From contig JAEUTZ010000010.1 in assembly GCA_016787725.1 (NCBI GenBank), forward strand, positions 26,740-90,739: a stretch of 64,000 nt of DNA, given 5' to 3'. Below, piece after piece: positions 26,746 to 35,355 of this stretch (within the stretch, counting starts at the first letter, position 1; every line of letters begins with the position of its first letter). Made by a program: the position numbers and the translations under genes. The notes under the pieces are model-generated. The model saw nothing but the letters and a program-made list of their open reading frames with translations. It did not search any database and was not told where the DNA came from. The stretch comes from Cyclobacteriaceae bacterium (GTDB lineage Bacteria > Bacteroidota > Bacteroidia > Cytophagales > Cyclobacteriaceae).

Positions 26746-28077
26746 CTACTTGGTTCCCATCGGATAGTCTGTAATTGTAGATGAACCGGGTAAGCCACAA
26801 CCCACCATTTTTCCCTTCACCGGTAATTTTCCTGTCGAATGGATCACTCCAGAAATAACTGCAGTTGCCATGGAGGTTCCTGATACGACCATATACGTCC
26901 ATTTTGCTGCTGTGGCGTCATAAAGAAACGTTGAGATAACATCTGTGCCTACCGCAACGTAGTCTACAGAAGAGCCGTAATTTGAATATAGCGAACAATT
27001 TAACGTACAATTAACCGCGGCAACAGTAACCAATCCATTTTCATCAAGGCAACCGGGCAGGGATTTATTTGAATCATCCATGTTATTACCAGCGGCCATT
27101 ACGACAAATCGTTGCTGACCCAACTCAGTGAGTATTTCCGGTAACCCTGGAATCTCCTTTTTGCAATCCGTAATTGGATAATCACCAAGGCTTAGGTTAA
27201 TGACATCACCTATTTTCGAATTTTCACCGATGTAATCCAATGCGGCAAGAATATGAGACCAATATCCCCACCCATCCCGGTCTAATACTTTAATGGGGAC
27301 AAGTCTTGCCCCCATGGATACGCCTGAACAGATCTTGATATTACCAGTCCAGGTAAATTTCTTCAGGCCGGCAATACCTGCTATCAAAGTGCCATGGCCG
27401 TTATCATCATTGGCATCAGCTGTTGGAGGAAATATTGTGAAATTTTTTCCAAGAGCAAGATCTACATTCAAGTACGGATGATCCTTGGCAATACCCGTAT
27501 CAACAATCCAGATGGCGTTCGGATCAGTTTCGCCATTCGAAGCACCACCTGCTTTATCAATGGCACAGCTTTGCCAGCAATTACCTTTTTTGCGCATACC
27601 CCAATCCTCTTCACCATTTTCCCCTTGATGAATTGGCCGACCCTGATGAATCGGTCTGCCCTGGTGGATGGGTCGACCTTGTATCTGAACATCTTTTTCT
27701 ACAGACTTTACGGCTTCATCCATTCTTAAGGAATCGGCTTTACTTTCCGTAAGGTCAGTGTCGAAGGCCACAATAGCATCGACATATATTTTTTCATCGG
27801 GTACCTGATTTTCAAGGTGATACTTTTCCAACAATTCTTTTACTCTTTCTTTTGATTGAATTCTGGCATTTGCTTTAGCCTTTTCATCCGCCTTCAATAA
27901 GGTGGGGTCGTTTAATAATGGTTTTAAATAACTATTCTTTAGGATAATGATATAATGGGCATTGGGTTGGAGCAAACCTTGAGATTGAGATGATGAAGAT
28001 GAATCTGTATTTGTTTGTGTACACGAAATTGCGATCAAAGCAATTCCTGTCCACGCAAGGGATAGGCTGTGGCGCAT
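26746..28077 (-). CDS. Lipoprotein subtilisin-like serine protease (S8) with QGRPIH repeats
   Basis: 443 residues. The N-terminus is a lipoprotein signal (ALIAISC). An inhibitor I9-like propeptide spans about 35-130, then three QGRPIH units (residues 133-150). The S8 catalytic domain follows with all triad motifs: Asp in WIVDTGIAKDHP, His in NGHGTLIAGIAG, Asn in AAGNNMDD, and Ser in VSGTSMATAVISG. An active secreted peptidase tethered to the membrane is expected. The repeat lies exactly between propeptide and catalytic domain, where maturation cleavage normally occurs. Convergent with the second TIR gene (11 bp apart). Confidence 0.92.
   Translation of the reverse strand: MRHSLSLAWTGIALIAISCTQTNTDSSSSSQSQGLLQPNAHYIIILKNSYLKPLLNDPTLLKADEKAKANARIQSKERVKELLEKYHLENQVPDEKIYVDAIVAFDTDLTESKADSLRMDEAVKSVEKDVQIQGRPIHQGRPIHQGRPIHQGENGEEDWGMRKKGNCWQSCAIDKAGGASNGETDPNAIWIVDTGIAKDHPYLNVDLALGKNFTIFPPTADANDDNGHGTLIAGIAGLKKFTWTGNIKICSGVSMGARLVPIKVLDRDGWGYWSHILAALDYIGENSKIGDVINLSLGDYPITDCKKEIPGLPEILTELGQQRFVVMAAGNNMDDSNKSLPGCLDENGLVTVAAVNCTLNCSLYSNYGSSVDYVAVGTDVISTFLYDATAAKWTYMVVSGTSMATAVISGVIHSTGKLPVKGKMVGCGLPGSSTITDYPMGTK
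27628..27681 (-). repeat. Three tandem 18-bp units encoding QGRPIH
   Basis: Three in-frame units encode residues 133-150 of the lipoprotein subtilase. Codons vary between units (Arg as CGA, AGA, CGG), so the hexapeptide is conserved at protein level. The pattern x-G-R-x-hydrophobic-x is shared with the NGRTLI repeat of the giant T9SS subtilase. Confidence 0.95.
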
Positions 28078-28143
28078 AGCGGTGGCTTTTTGGGTAAATG
28101 AATATAGGAGAATTACACTAAAATTCCTAGGAGGGTAAGGTTA

Positions 28144-29361
28144 TCAGACTATCCTCCGCAGTTCCTCCAACACAAAATCCACTTCTTCCCGGGTATTGTA
28201 AATCGAAATCCCCAACCGGGTAACACCTCCGCGTTCCAACAAGCCCAACACTTCAATTGCATGGATGGCATAGAAGTGCCCATCCCACGCGCAAATGTTT
28301 TTGGAAGCCAGGTGTTGACAGACTTGCGTTGGCGTTTTCCCTTCTCGTGTAAAAGAAAGGGTAGGAGTTCGTTGTTTGGAAGAAAAATCTTGTCCGATCA
28401 CCCTTATCCCGGGGATTTTATTCAACCCATCATAAAGTCGAGCTGCCAATAGAAATTCATGGACACTGATTTTTTGATATGCACTCACCAGTTGATCACG
28501 CAAAGTCGATCCTTCGCCAAGGCTGGCAATAAATTCAACGGCCGCAGCTACCCCCGCAATGGCAGCATGATTTAAAGTGCCGGTTTCTATACTCTCAGGA
28601 GCTGTTTGACCGGCCGTACGAAGCCGGTCGGTAGGCAGCCGATCGAGCAGCCCGGGTTTACTATAGAGAATTCCTACGTGGGGACCGTAGAATTTATAGG
28701 CAGAGCACAAAAGGAAATCGCAGCCAATATCCTGAACATCGATCGTGAAATGGGGCGCGTAGTGGACTGCATCCAGCAGCAACCAGGCATTTACTTTATA
28801 GGTGAGCTCCCGAATCAATTTGAAATTATTCACCGTGCCGATGCTGTTGGCCGACATACCCATGCAAACCAACTTTGTATTTTCATTGATCTTGTTGGCA
28901 AAGTCGTCATAATCTAGAACTCCGGTGGGCAAAAGATTAACTTCCCGAACCTTCACGCCAACCTCCCGCAACGACAGCCACGGTCCACGGTTGGCTTCAT
29001 GGTCCAGTTGGGTGATCAATACTTCATCTCCAGGTTTTAAAATGCGGGCCATGGCCCGTGCCAGAGAAAAGTTCAGTGTGGTCATGTTTTGACCAATGGA
29101 AATACAGTCCTCACTTTCGGCTCCTAGTAACGCGGCCATGCAGGAACGCATGTGGTGAATGACCCGATCCGTTTCGTTGGTGGTAATAAATGTACCATGC
29201 GAATTGGCATTGGAGTTTTTATAGTAGTATGTAATCGCATCGATTACCCTTTGTGGCACTTGCGTACCAGCGGGGCCATCGAAGTACACCAGGGGTTGGT
29301 TGTTGTGTGTACGAAGCAGGGAAGGAAAATGGTTGCGAACAGCATTCAGATCAAAGGTCAT
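28144..29361 (-). CDS. Cysteine desulfurase-like class V aminotransferase
   Basis: 405 residues of the PLP-dependent fold-type I class V family. The PLP Lys lies in CSAYKFYGPHVG. The substrate pocket is marked by the N-terminal VYFDGPAGTQVP and ANSHGTF, and LDAVHYAPH carries the PLP-stacking and Asp residues. The layout matches the cysteine desulfurase-like family of Bacteroidota rather than IscS or SufS proper. The substrate could be cysteine or another amino acid. It follows the transketolase N-half by 20 bp in the same direction. Confidence 0.85.
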   Translation of the reverse strand: MTFDLNAVRNHFPSLLRTHNNQPLVYFDGPAGTQVPQRVIDAITYYYKNSNANSHGTFITTNETDRVIHHMRSCMAALLGAESEDCISIGQNMTTLNFSLARAMARILKPGDEVLITQLDHEANRGPWLSLREVGVKVREVNLLPTGVLDYDDFANKINENTKLVCMGMSANSIGTVNNFKLIRELTYKVNAWLLLDAVHYAPHFTIDVQDIGCDFLLCSAYKFYGPHVGILYSKPGLLDRLPTDRLRTAGQTAPESIETGTLNHAAIAGVAAAVEFIASLGEGSTLRDQLVSAYQKISVHEFLLAARLYDGLNKIPGIRVIGQDFSSKQRTPTLSFTREGKTPTQVCQHLASKNICAWDGHFYAIHAIEVLGLLERGGVTRLGISIYNTREEVDFVLEELRRIV

Positions 29362-29381
29362 CTCACAGAGTAGTTTTGAAT

Positions 29382-30230
29382 CTAATAATCTCCCACCGTC
29401 TCTTCCAGCTGTGCCAGGGCCTTCTTCAGTTCCTCATCATTAGGCGCTACGCCATGCCACTTGTGTGAGCCCATCATGTAATCTACCCCAAAACCCATTT
29501 CGGTCCGCATCAGGTTCATCACCGGTTTGCCTTTTCCGGTCAGGGATTTAGCTTTTTCAAGAGCAGACACAACTTCTTCTATCTTGTTACCATTGAATTC
29601 TTCCACGTGCCAACCGAAAGATTCCCACTTGGCTTTCAGGTTCATCAGCGATACAATCTTATCCACCGGACCATCAATCTGCTGACCATTGTAATCAATC
29701 GTGGCAATCAGGTTGTCAATCTTGTTGTGAGCTCCATACATAGCGGCTTCCCACACCTGGCCTTCCTGTTGTTCACCATCACCCATCAACACATAAACAA
29801 GGGATTGATCCTGATTTAGTTTTTTGGTTTGAGCCGCACCAATGGCCACCGACAATCCTTGTCCCAATGAGCCTGAAGCGATGCGCACACCCGGTAAATG
29901 TTCATGGGTAGCCGGATGCCCTTGAAGCCGGGTATTCAAAAACCGGAACGTAGCTAGTTCCTTGGTATCAAAGTACCCGGAGCGGGCCAGCGTGGCATAC
30001 CACACCGGTGAAATATGACCGTTGGAAAGAAAGAACAAATCTTCGCCCCGTCCATCCATGTTAAATTTCGGATTGTGATTGAGGATATGAAAATAGAGGG
30101 CCACAAAAAAATCAGTACATCCCAACGATCCACCCGGATGGCCGCTCTGGCAGGCATGCACCATGCGCACAATGTCTCTGCGAATTTGACTGGATAACTT
30201 CTTTAGTTTAACGAAATCAGGTTGGGCCAT
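29382..30230 (-). CDS. Transketolase N-terminal (TPP-binding) subunit
   Basis: 282 residues covering only the TPP-binding half of transketolase. The signature SGHPGGSLG, the TPP motif MGDGEQQEGQVWEAA and the Asn-containing IATIDYNGQQ are all present. In many bacteria this half pairs with a separate C-terminal subunit encoded next door; here no such gene adjoins. The next gene downstream is a class V aminotransferase. It must use a C-terminal half encoded elsewhere. Pentose-phosphate sugar interconversion is the family role. Confidence 0.9.
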   Translation of the reverse strand: MAQPDFVKLKKLSSQIRRDIVRMVHACQSGHPGGSLGCTDFFVALYFHILNHNPKFNMDGRGEDLFFLSNGHISPVWYATLARSGYFDTKELATFRFLNTRLQGHPATHEHLPGVRIASGSLGQGLSVAIGAAQTKKLNQDQSLVYVLMGDGEQQEGQVWEAAMYGAHNKIDNLIATIDYNGQQIDGPVDKIVSLMNLKAKWESFGWHVEEFNGNKIEEVVSALEKAKSLTGKGKPVMNLMRTEMGFGVDYMMGSHKWHGVAPNDEELKKALAQLEETVGDY

Positions 30231-30389
30231 AATCGGGCATGGTTATGGCGCGAAGATAAGGTTAATGGGAGAAATTAAGCTAGTGGTGTGAGCAATCGGG
30301 ATAGATTTATTCAGAAGGAAAGCAGGTCACAAAACACTTTATGGACTTATTTTTCAGGGAACCTGAATTATCCAACCGACTCAGCATAC

Positions 30390-30965
30390 CTACTTTTTCT
30401 TCTTTGTGATCTTTGTCTTAACCCGCTTCACTGCTTTTCTGGCAATTATTTTCACGGTCTTTTTAGCAGGGGACTTTTTTTCTGACTTATCTGCAGATTT
30501 TGCTGGGGCGTGTAATCCGCCCAAAATCTGAGCAGCATGATTTTTTGTGTCAACTTTTTCAATTACTTCCTGAATCTTCCCATGCTCATCGATAATAAAC
30601 GTGACCCGGGCCGTGCCCATGTATTTTCTTCCATACATCGATTTCTCCACCCAGGTTCCAAACTTGGCATGGACAGATTTGTCCACATCCGCCAGCAAGC
30701 GGAAGGGGAGCTTTTCCTTTTCAATAAACTTCCGGTGCGATTTTTCATCGTCTGAACTGATGCCCATTACTTCATAGCCGGCTTTTTTAAGGGCTTTATA
30801 ATTATCTCGTAAACTGCAGGCTTCGGCCGTACACCCGGGAGTCATATCCTTGGGATAGAAATAAAGGACCACTTTCTTGCCTTTGAAATCCGAAAGCTTT
30901 ATTTCGTTGCCATCCTGATCGGTGGTCTTGAAATCCGGTGCGGATGAACCCACTGCTAGTGCCAT
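30390..30965 (-). CDS. bcp: Peroxiredoxin (Bcp/PrxQ type) with a lysine-rich C-terminal tail
   Basis: 191 residues. The Prx domain has APDFKTTDQDG, the catalytic site PKDMTPGCTAEACSL (peroxidatic Cys and a second Cys 5 residues on, as in Bcp) and GTARVTFIIDEHG. It should reduce hydroperoxides using thioredoxin. Unusually, the last 35-40 residues (AKSADKSEKKSPAK onward) form a histone-H1-like basic tail of Lys, Arg, Ala and Pro, longer than normal Bcp. It begins 2 bp after the M23 peptidase gene and is co-transcribed with it. Confidence 0.92.
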   Translation of the reverse strand: MALAVGSSAPDFKTTDQDGNEIKLSDFKGKKVVLYFYPKDMTPGCTAEACSLRDNYKALKKAGYEVMGISSDDEKSHRKFIEKEKLPFRLLADVDKSVHAKFGTWVEKSMYGRKYMGTARVTFIIDEHGKIQEVIEKVDTKNHAAQILGGLHAPAKSADKSEKKSPAKKTVKIIARKAVKRVKTKITKKKK

Positions 30966-30967
30966 GG

Positions 30968-32896
30968 TTATATTTTTTGTTTGAAGATACGTTCGTTACC
31001 GGCATAATCTACAACCTTCAGCTCGAAGTCTCCTGTTAAGGGCTTGGTTCCTTCCAGCTTTTCAGATTTCAGAATGCCCGACTTGTAATCATAAACCATT
31101 AACAGCCAATCACCATTTATGTTTGCTTCGAAATAGGCAATGCCAGAAAGATTGTCCTTGATTTTGAACCGGGCCGCGGCTGTGGAGAGTCCGATTTTTG
31201 TGATCGTTGGCGGCACGGTATCCCGCATAAGGGTATACGTTCCAAACTCCCGGGTGCTGAATTGAATCCAACTGTTTTTCCATTCGCTGGGAACATAGGC
31301 AAAGCCCCGTCCTTCCTTGCGGTATAACCCCAGGTCGCGTGATTGAAAATATTCAAATTTTGGTTTCAGGGTAACGGAAATGTTTTTGTACAGGGGCGTA
31401 GTTCGTTGGCCGATTGAAAAGTATTCTTGCTGATTCAGGGTGTCATACACGATGCTGAGAAAGGTGGTATCATACAGTGCCTGCCGGGGAAATTCAATAT
31501 CGACCAAATCGCTGTAGTATTTATATTCTGCATTGGAAGGAATCTGATCGTGAAAATCAAACGGAACAGTGCCCTGACAGGTTTGGATCGAATCCGGTAA
31601 TTGGCTAAGCAGGTTGATCAGATAAACGGATTGATTGCCACCCGCATAGGTAGGTTGCAAGGCAACTGGTTTCTTTCTGCTCCAAACTACAATTTCAGGC
31701 GACCCTTCCATACACGATTTGACAGAAAGGCGCAGTGTGTTTTCAATGATTTCTGCTTCAAACGGTTTACCACTGACGGGCAGAAGGGTTGTTTCCGCTA
31801 CCACGGGAGTCGGCCTCAATGTAAAATGAACATTGCTGCTGTTCCCGTTGTAATCCTTCAATTGAATTCTGACTGTGCTTTCTTTTTCCCTGACAAGGAT
31901 GCCTTTCTTTTTTGGCACACCGGGAAAATAGTTCAGGTGATTTCCATCATCGATGTAGAGTTTATTAAACCGGTTTCCCCGTAATTCCAGGACTTTGTAA
32001 TCCATTAACGACAGAATTTGCCGGGTATCTCCAAAGTTCACTTTGTCGATGGTTTGTGTAAACACGTGCTGGCTATCCACCAGCATATCGATGTAATTAA
32101 TGCCATAGCGATACGAGCTGTTCTCCATCTTGTCATGCGCCAATACTTCCACACCGATGTGGCCATAGGCCAGGATGGGGTGGGGCAAAGCATACGAATT
32201 CCCATTCCGTACAACAGAAAATTCGAATCGTCCGAATTGATCGTTGATGCGCGATTGCTCATCGAGGGTTTTCAGCGCGATTTTAAATACCACCGGGGCG
32301 AGGTTGTCTTTCACTTCTGCAAACTCATAGATCAATGGGTTAATGGCTTCATTGGATTCGTTACGTACTTCGAAATGTAAATGCGGTCCACCCGATCCAC
32401 CGGTATTCCCCGATAACCCGATCAACTCACCTTTGCTTACGGGAAACTCGTTCGGCTTAAATTCAAGGTCAATTTCAGATACTTTACGGGCATATCGTTC
32501 CTTGCGAATATATTCGCCCGCGGCTCCTTTAAATTGTTCGAGATGGGCATACACGGTAGTGTTACCATCCGGGTGGGTTATGTAAAGCACGTTTCCATAC
32601 CCTCCGGTAGTTGCCGAAGCACGGGACACATAACCATCTTCGGCTGATACCACCGGTACACCAATACCCGGGGTGTCAATATCCAATCCTGCATGAAAGT
32701 GGGTATTCCGCAGTTCCCCCATGGTGCCTGTAATAACGGCTGTGTTACCCGGTTTGATGGGAAATAAATAATTGCTGCGAGCCACCGGGCTGGGCAGTAT
32801 AATTTTATCCGGACTAAATTGTGCTACGGCACTGCTGCAACTTAGAAAAAGATAAAAAAATGTTTCACTTAACCTCAAATTCCAACAACTTCTCAT
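30968..32896 (-). CDS. M23 family metallopeptidase, secreted
   Basis: 642 residues from the ATG at 32896; an in-frame TTG at 32926 is less likely. A signal peptide (ETFFYLFLSCSSAVA) is followed by an M23 peptidase domain with HFHAGLDID (about 66-75) and GPHLHFEV (near 165-172), the zinc ligands H..D and HxH. A large C-terminal beta-rich region without clear domains follows. It likely cuts peptidoglycan cross-bridges or other periplasmic peptides. The start overlaps the FAH gene end by 32 nt. Confidence 0.9.
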   Translation of the reverse strand: MRSCWNLRLSETFFYLFLSCSSAVAQFSPDKIILPSPVARSNYLFPIKPGNTAVITGTMGELRNTHFHAGLDIDTPGIGVPVVSAEDGYVSRASATTGGYGNVLYITHPDGNTTVYAHLEQFKGAAGEYIRKERYARKVSEIDLEFKPNEFPVSKGELIGLSGNTGGSGGPHLHFEVRNESNEAINPLIYEFAEVKDNLAPVVFKIALKTLDEQSRINDQFGRFEFSVVRNGNSYALPHPILAYGHIGVEVLAHDKMENSSYRYGINYIDMLVDSQHVFTQTIDKVNFGDTRQILSLMDYKVLELRGNRFNKLYIDDGNHLNYFPGVPKKKGILVREKESTVRIQLKDYNGNSSNVHFTLRPTPVVAETTLLPVSGKPFEAEIIENTLRLSVKSCMEGSPEIVVWSRKKPVALQPTYAGGNQSVYLINLLSQLPDSIQTCQGTVPFDFHDQIPSNAEYKYYSDLVDIEFPRQALYDTTFLSIVYDTLNQQEYFSIGQRTTPLYKNISVTLKPKFEYFQSRDLGLYRKEGRGFAYVPSEWKNSWIQFSTREFGTYTLMRDTVPPTITKIGLSTAAARFKIKDNLSGIAYFEANINGDWLLMVYDYKSGILKSEKLEGTKPLTGDFELKVVDYAGNERIFKQKI

Positions 32897-33479
32897 GTTC
32901 AATGTAAGCGGATAGTTTATTTCCAATCGTCACAGGTCCAACACCCTTTGGCGTGCCGGTAAAAATCAAATCACCGGTGCGCAACGTAAAAAATTTTGAT
33001 AAATAGTGGATGATGTAATCAAACGGAAAAAGTAAAAGACTGGTACTGCCTTGTTGTTTCAGTACACCGTTTACTTCCAGTTTAAAATTAATGTTCTTCA
33101 GATCTTTAAATTCGCTAACCGGAATGAATTTATCAGAGATCGGGGCCGAGCCGTTGAACCCTTTGGCAATATCCCAGGGTAACCCTTTTTCCTTTAGCTT
33201 GGACTGAATGTCACGGGCGGTAAAATCAATCCCGATGCCAATGGCATCATAATATTTGTGTGCAAACTTCTCTTCGATGTTTTTTCCTTCTTTACAAATT
33301 CGAAGCACCAATTCAACTTCATGGTGAACATCTTTGGAAAAATCCGGGTAGTAAAAAGGACCGTTGTTCCGAATGAGGGCGGTATCCGGCTTGGTAAAAA
33401 TAACCGGCTCATCGGGCCGTTCGTTGTTCAGCTCTTGAATGTGCTCGGCATAGTTTCTTCCAATCGCAAAAATCCGCAT
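32865..33479 (-). CDS. Fumarylacetoacetate hydrolase (FAH) family protein
   Basis: 204 residues from the ATG at 33479 (MRIFAIGRNYAEH); an upstream alternative start is less likely. FAH fold signatures are present: FTKPDTALI, the metal-binding HHEVELVLRI, GIDFTARDIQ and FTGTPKGVGP. Members hydrolyse or decarboxylate acylpyruvates or oxaloacetate. This size and layout match the YcgM-type proteins widespread in Bacteroidota. First gene of the FAH-M23-Prx operon, with its own promoter at 33500-33507. Confidence 0.9.
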   Translation of the reverse strand: MRIFAIGRNYAEHIQELNNERPDEPVIFTKPDTALIRNNGPFYYPDFSKDVHHEVELVLRICKEGKNIEEKFAHKYYDAIGIGIDFTARDIQSKLKEKGLPWDIAKGFNGSAPISDKFIPVSEFKDLKNINFKLEVNGVLKQQGSTSLLLFPFDYIIHYLSKFFTLRTGDLIFTGTPKGVGPVTIGNKLSAYIEHEKLLEFEVK

Positions 33480-33499
33480 ACTTCGTTCAGGCTTTTGTG

Positions 33500-33507
33500 C
33501 AAATTTA
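33500..33507 (-). promoter_or_regulatory. Bacteroidota -7 box (TAAATTTG) of the FAH operon
   Basis: On the minus strand TAAATTTG matches TAnnTTTG exactly and lies about 20 nt before the ATG at 33479. A TTTG at 33535-33532 lies 24 nt upstream, slightly long for a -33 element. Confidence 0.5.
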
Positions 33508-33572
33508 GACAACAATCTTGTCTGAAAGTCTCAAATTCATCGGTTATTTTGATTTTTTACCTACAAGGAACT

Positions 33573-33580
33573 TACATTTG
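33573..33580 (+). promoter_or_regulatory. Bacteroidota -7 box (TACATTTG) of the M48 peptidase gene
   Basis: TACATTTG at 33573-33580 with TTTG at 33548-33551 (21-nt spacer) is a full -33/-7 Bacteroidota promoter. The predicted 5' leader is about 12 nt. It is divergent from the FAH operon promoter. Confidence 0.65.
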
Positions 33581-33598
33581 TCATCTAAACACAACACC

Positions 33599-34396
33599 AT
33601 GATTCGTAAAATCGCAAGCTTCACCATTCTGCTCACTGCCCTTTATGCCTGTGCCACAGTACCGGTAACAGGGCGGAAACAATTGAGTCTTGTGTCAAGT
33701 GCCGAGATCAATCAGATGGCAGCCCAGCAATATCAAGAAGTGATCAAGAAAGGTCCATTGTCAACCAATCTGGAACAAACCCAACAAATCAAGACCATTG
33801 GAGTGCGCATTCAAAAAGCAGTGGAACAATACATGGCCGATAAGGGAATGAGTGATCAACTCGCAGGGTTTAATTGGGAGTTCAACCTGATTCAGGATGA
33901 TAAGACGGTGAATGCCTGGTGTATGCCTGGTGGCAAGGTAGCTTTCTATACCGCCATTCTGCCCATCTGCAAAGATGAACTGGGGATTGCCGTGGTGATG
34001 GGGCATGAAGTTGCTCATGCCATTGCCAACCACGGCCGGGAGCGGATGAGCCAGGGACTCATGGCCGAGTTTGGATTAAGTACCATCGGTGCCGCCATGG
34101 GTCAGAATCCAACGGCTACCCAGCAGATATTTATGCAAGCGGTGGGTATGGGCACCAACGTGGGTATGCTCAAATTTTCGCGAAGCCACGAATCGGAAGC
34201 CGATCACATGGGATTGATCTTTATGGCGATGGCCGGGTATGACCCCTCATCAGCTCCCAAATTTTGGGAGCGCATGGCTACCTTGAGCGGAGGGCAGCAA
34301 CCACCGGAGTTTCTTTCAACACACCCTTCACACGAAACCCGGATTAAGGATTTAGAGGGTTGGATTCCCGAGGCCATGACGTATTATAAAAAGTAA
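33599..34396 (+). CDS. M48 family metallopeptidase, lipoprotein
   Basis: 265 residues from the ATG at 33599, which gives a lipoprotein signal peptide (FTILLTALYAC). A longer frame upstream is less likely. The zinc motif HEVAH (GHEVAHAIANHG) and the third ligand (SRSHESEADHMG) fit the LoiP/BepA-like M48 group. The catalytic domain is complete. It likely degrades misfolded outer-membrane or periplasmic proteins. Confidence 0.92.
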   Translation: MIRKIASFTILLTALYACATVPVTGRKQLSLVSSAEINQMAAQQYQEVIKKGPLSTNLEQTQQIKTIGVRIQKAVEQYMADKGMSDQLAGFNWEFNLIQDDKTVNAWCMPGGKVAFYTAILPICKDELGIAVVMGHEVAHAIANHGRERMSQGLMAEFGLSTIGAAMGQNPTATQQIFMQAVGMGTNVGMLKFSRSHESEADHMGLIFMAMAGYDPSSAPKFWERMATLSGGQQPPEFLSTHPSHETRIKDLEGWIPEAMTYYKK

Positions 34397-34455
34397 GCGA
34401 AGGCGGTATTGTTTACACAACCATTCACCCGTTGTGAGCGTTAATAGAACGTTGC

Positions 34456-35244
34456 ATGGTTGACGCCTATAACTTCTTAGCCTCCTGGCAGCTCTTTCCC
34501 GAAAAGGGAACGTATGAGTTTGGCAATCGGCCGAAGTCGGGAATATACCGAATCGAATTAGGGGGCACCGGCAAACAACTTGCGATCAGCATGAATTGGG
34601 TCTCACTTGAAGACCAGGCCTTTGCTTCACAATACACGATCACTCCGGATGGCGAGAACTACGATTTCGATAATCATGAGATAGGCGATTCAATCCGCAG
34701 TACCTTTCTCAACGCACTGTCTTTTCAAACAGCCTTTACTCGGCATAATAAGCCAACGTTAGAGGTTGTGCACGAGATCACACCCAAAGGGTATTTGCGT
34801 GTTGTGCATCATCATTATAATGAACAAGGCGAAAAATTTACGAACGAAGAAATTTATCACAAGCAACTCAGTGTGTTGCCTTATTCGGCTTCGGTATCGG
34901 GGGCCGTCATTAAACCCAACGAGGCCGGGGTGATCCGCCATCAGGCATTGTCGGCCATGGAAGATCAAACCAACATGCAGTTAACACAGATCCGCCAGCA
35001 GATCGAGTTGCTCGCCATTCAGGCCAAAGAAATCCAAAAGCGCAAGGAACTCTCCATGATCATCTACGATGCGCAGATTGGGTTTGTACCGGTCATTGGC
35101 CAGACGTATTACCTCTACGAGAAGGAGGATGGAACCCACCTCGTTTCATTGATTGGCCCGAAGGAATGGGGCCGAAGCAAACCGTACAAAAATTTTGTGG
35201 CGGCCGTAAAATTGTTGGCCGATCATACTTGGAAGGAAATGTAG
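34456..35244 (+). CDS. DUF2452 domain-containing protein
   Basis: 262 residues. The N-terminal half (1-130) is a beta-rich domain with no match I recognise. The C-terminal half (about 150-260) is DUF2452: QIRQQIELLAIQAKEI, MIIYDAQIGFVPVIGQTY and SLIGPKEWG. No signal peptide or membrane helix; probably cytoplasmic. Function unknown. It follows the M48 gene by 59 bp. Confidence 0.75.
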   Translation: MVDAYNFLASWQLFPEKGTYEFGNRPKSGIYRIELGGTGKQLAISMNWVSLEDQAFASQYTITPDGENYDFDNHEIGDSIRSTFLNALSFQTAFTRHNKPTLEVVHEITPKGYLRVVHHHYNEQGEKFTNEEIYHKQLSVLPYSASVSGAVIKPNEAGVIRHQALSAMEDQTNMQLTQIRQQIELLAIQAKEIQKRKELSMIIYDAQIGFVPVIGQTYYLYEKEDGTHLVSLIGPKEWGRSKPYKNFVAAVKLLADHTWKEM

Positions 35245-35267
35245 TGTTGTTAACGGATCGTTAAAAT

Positions 35268-35339
35268 AAGACTGTCAATTCGTGGTTCTGAAAACATAGG
35301 CCGCAGGGAACCGTTAACAGGTGAACCTATTGCAGTCTT
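35268..35339 (+). promoter_or_regulatory. Candidate structured 5' leader of cysE with a possible pseudoknot
   Basis: An outer helix (AAGACTG at 35268-35274 with CAGTCTT at 35333-35339) encloses two crossing pairings: GGTTC 35284-35288 with GAACC 35308-35312, and ATAGG 35296-35300 with CCTAT 35326-35330. The crossing order is that of an H-type pseudoknot. A T-run follows. A perfect TTAACG-GAT-CGTTAA hairpin precedes it (35250-35264). It matches no riboswitch class that I can name. Confidence 0.35.
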
Positions 35340-35355
35340 TTTAGCTTATTACATT

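Noticed and set aside
30352-30366. Terminator hairpin (TTCAGG-GAA-CCTGAA) after the Prx gene
   Set aside because: The stem has only 6 bp and no T-run follows on either strand.
32897-32926. Longer N-terminus of the M23 peptidase
   Set aside because: It starts with TTG, and the ATG at 32896 gives a better signal peptide.
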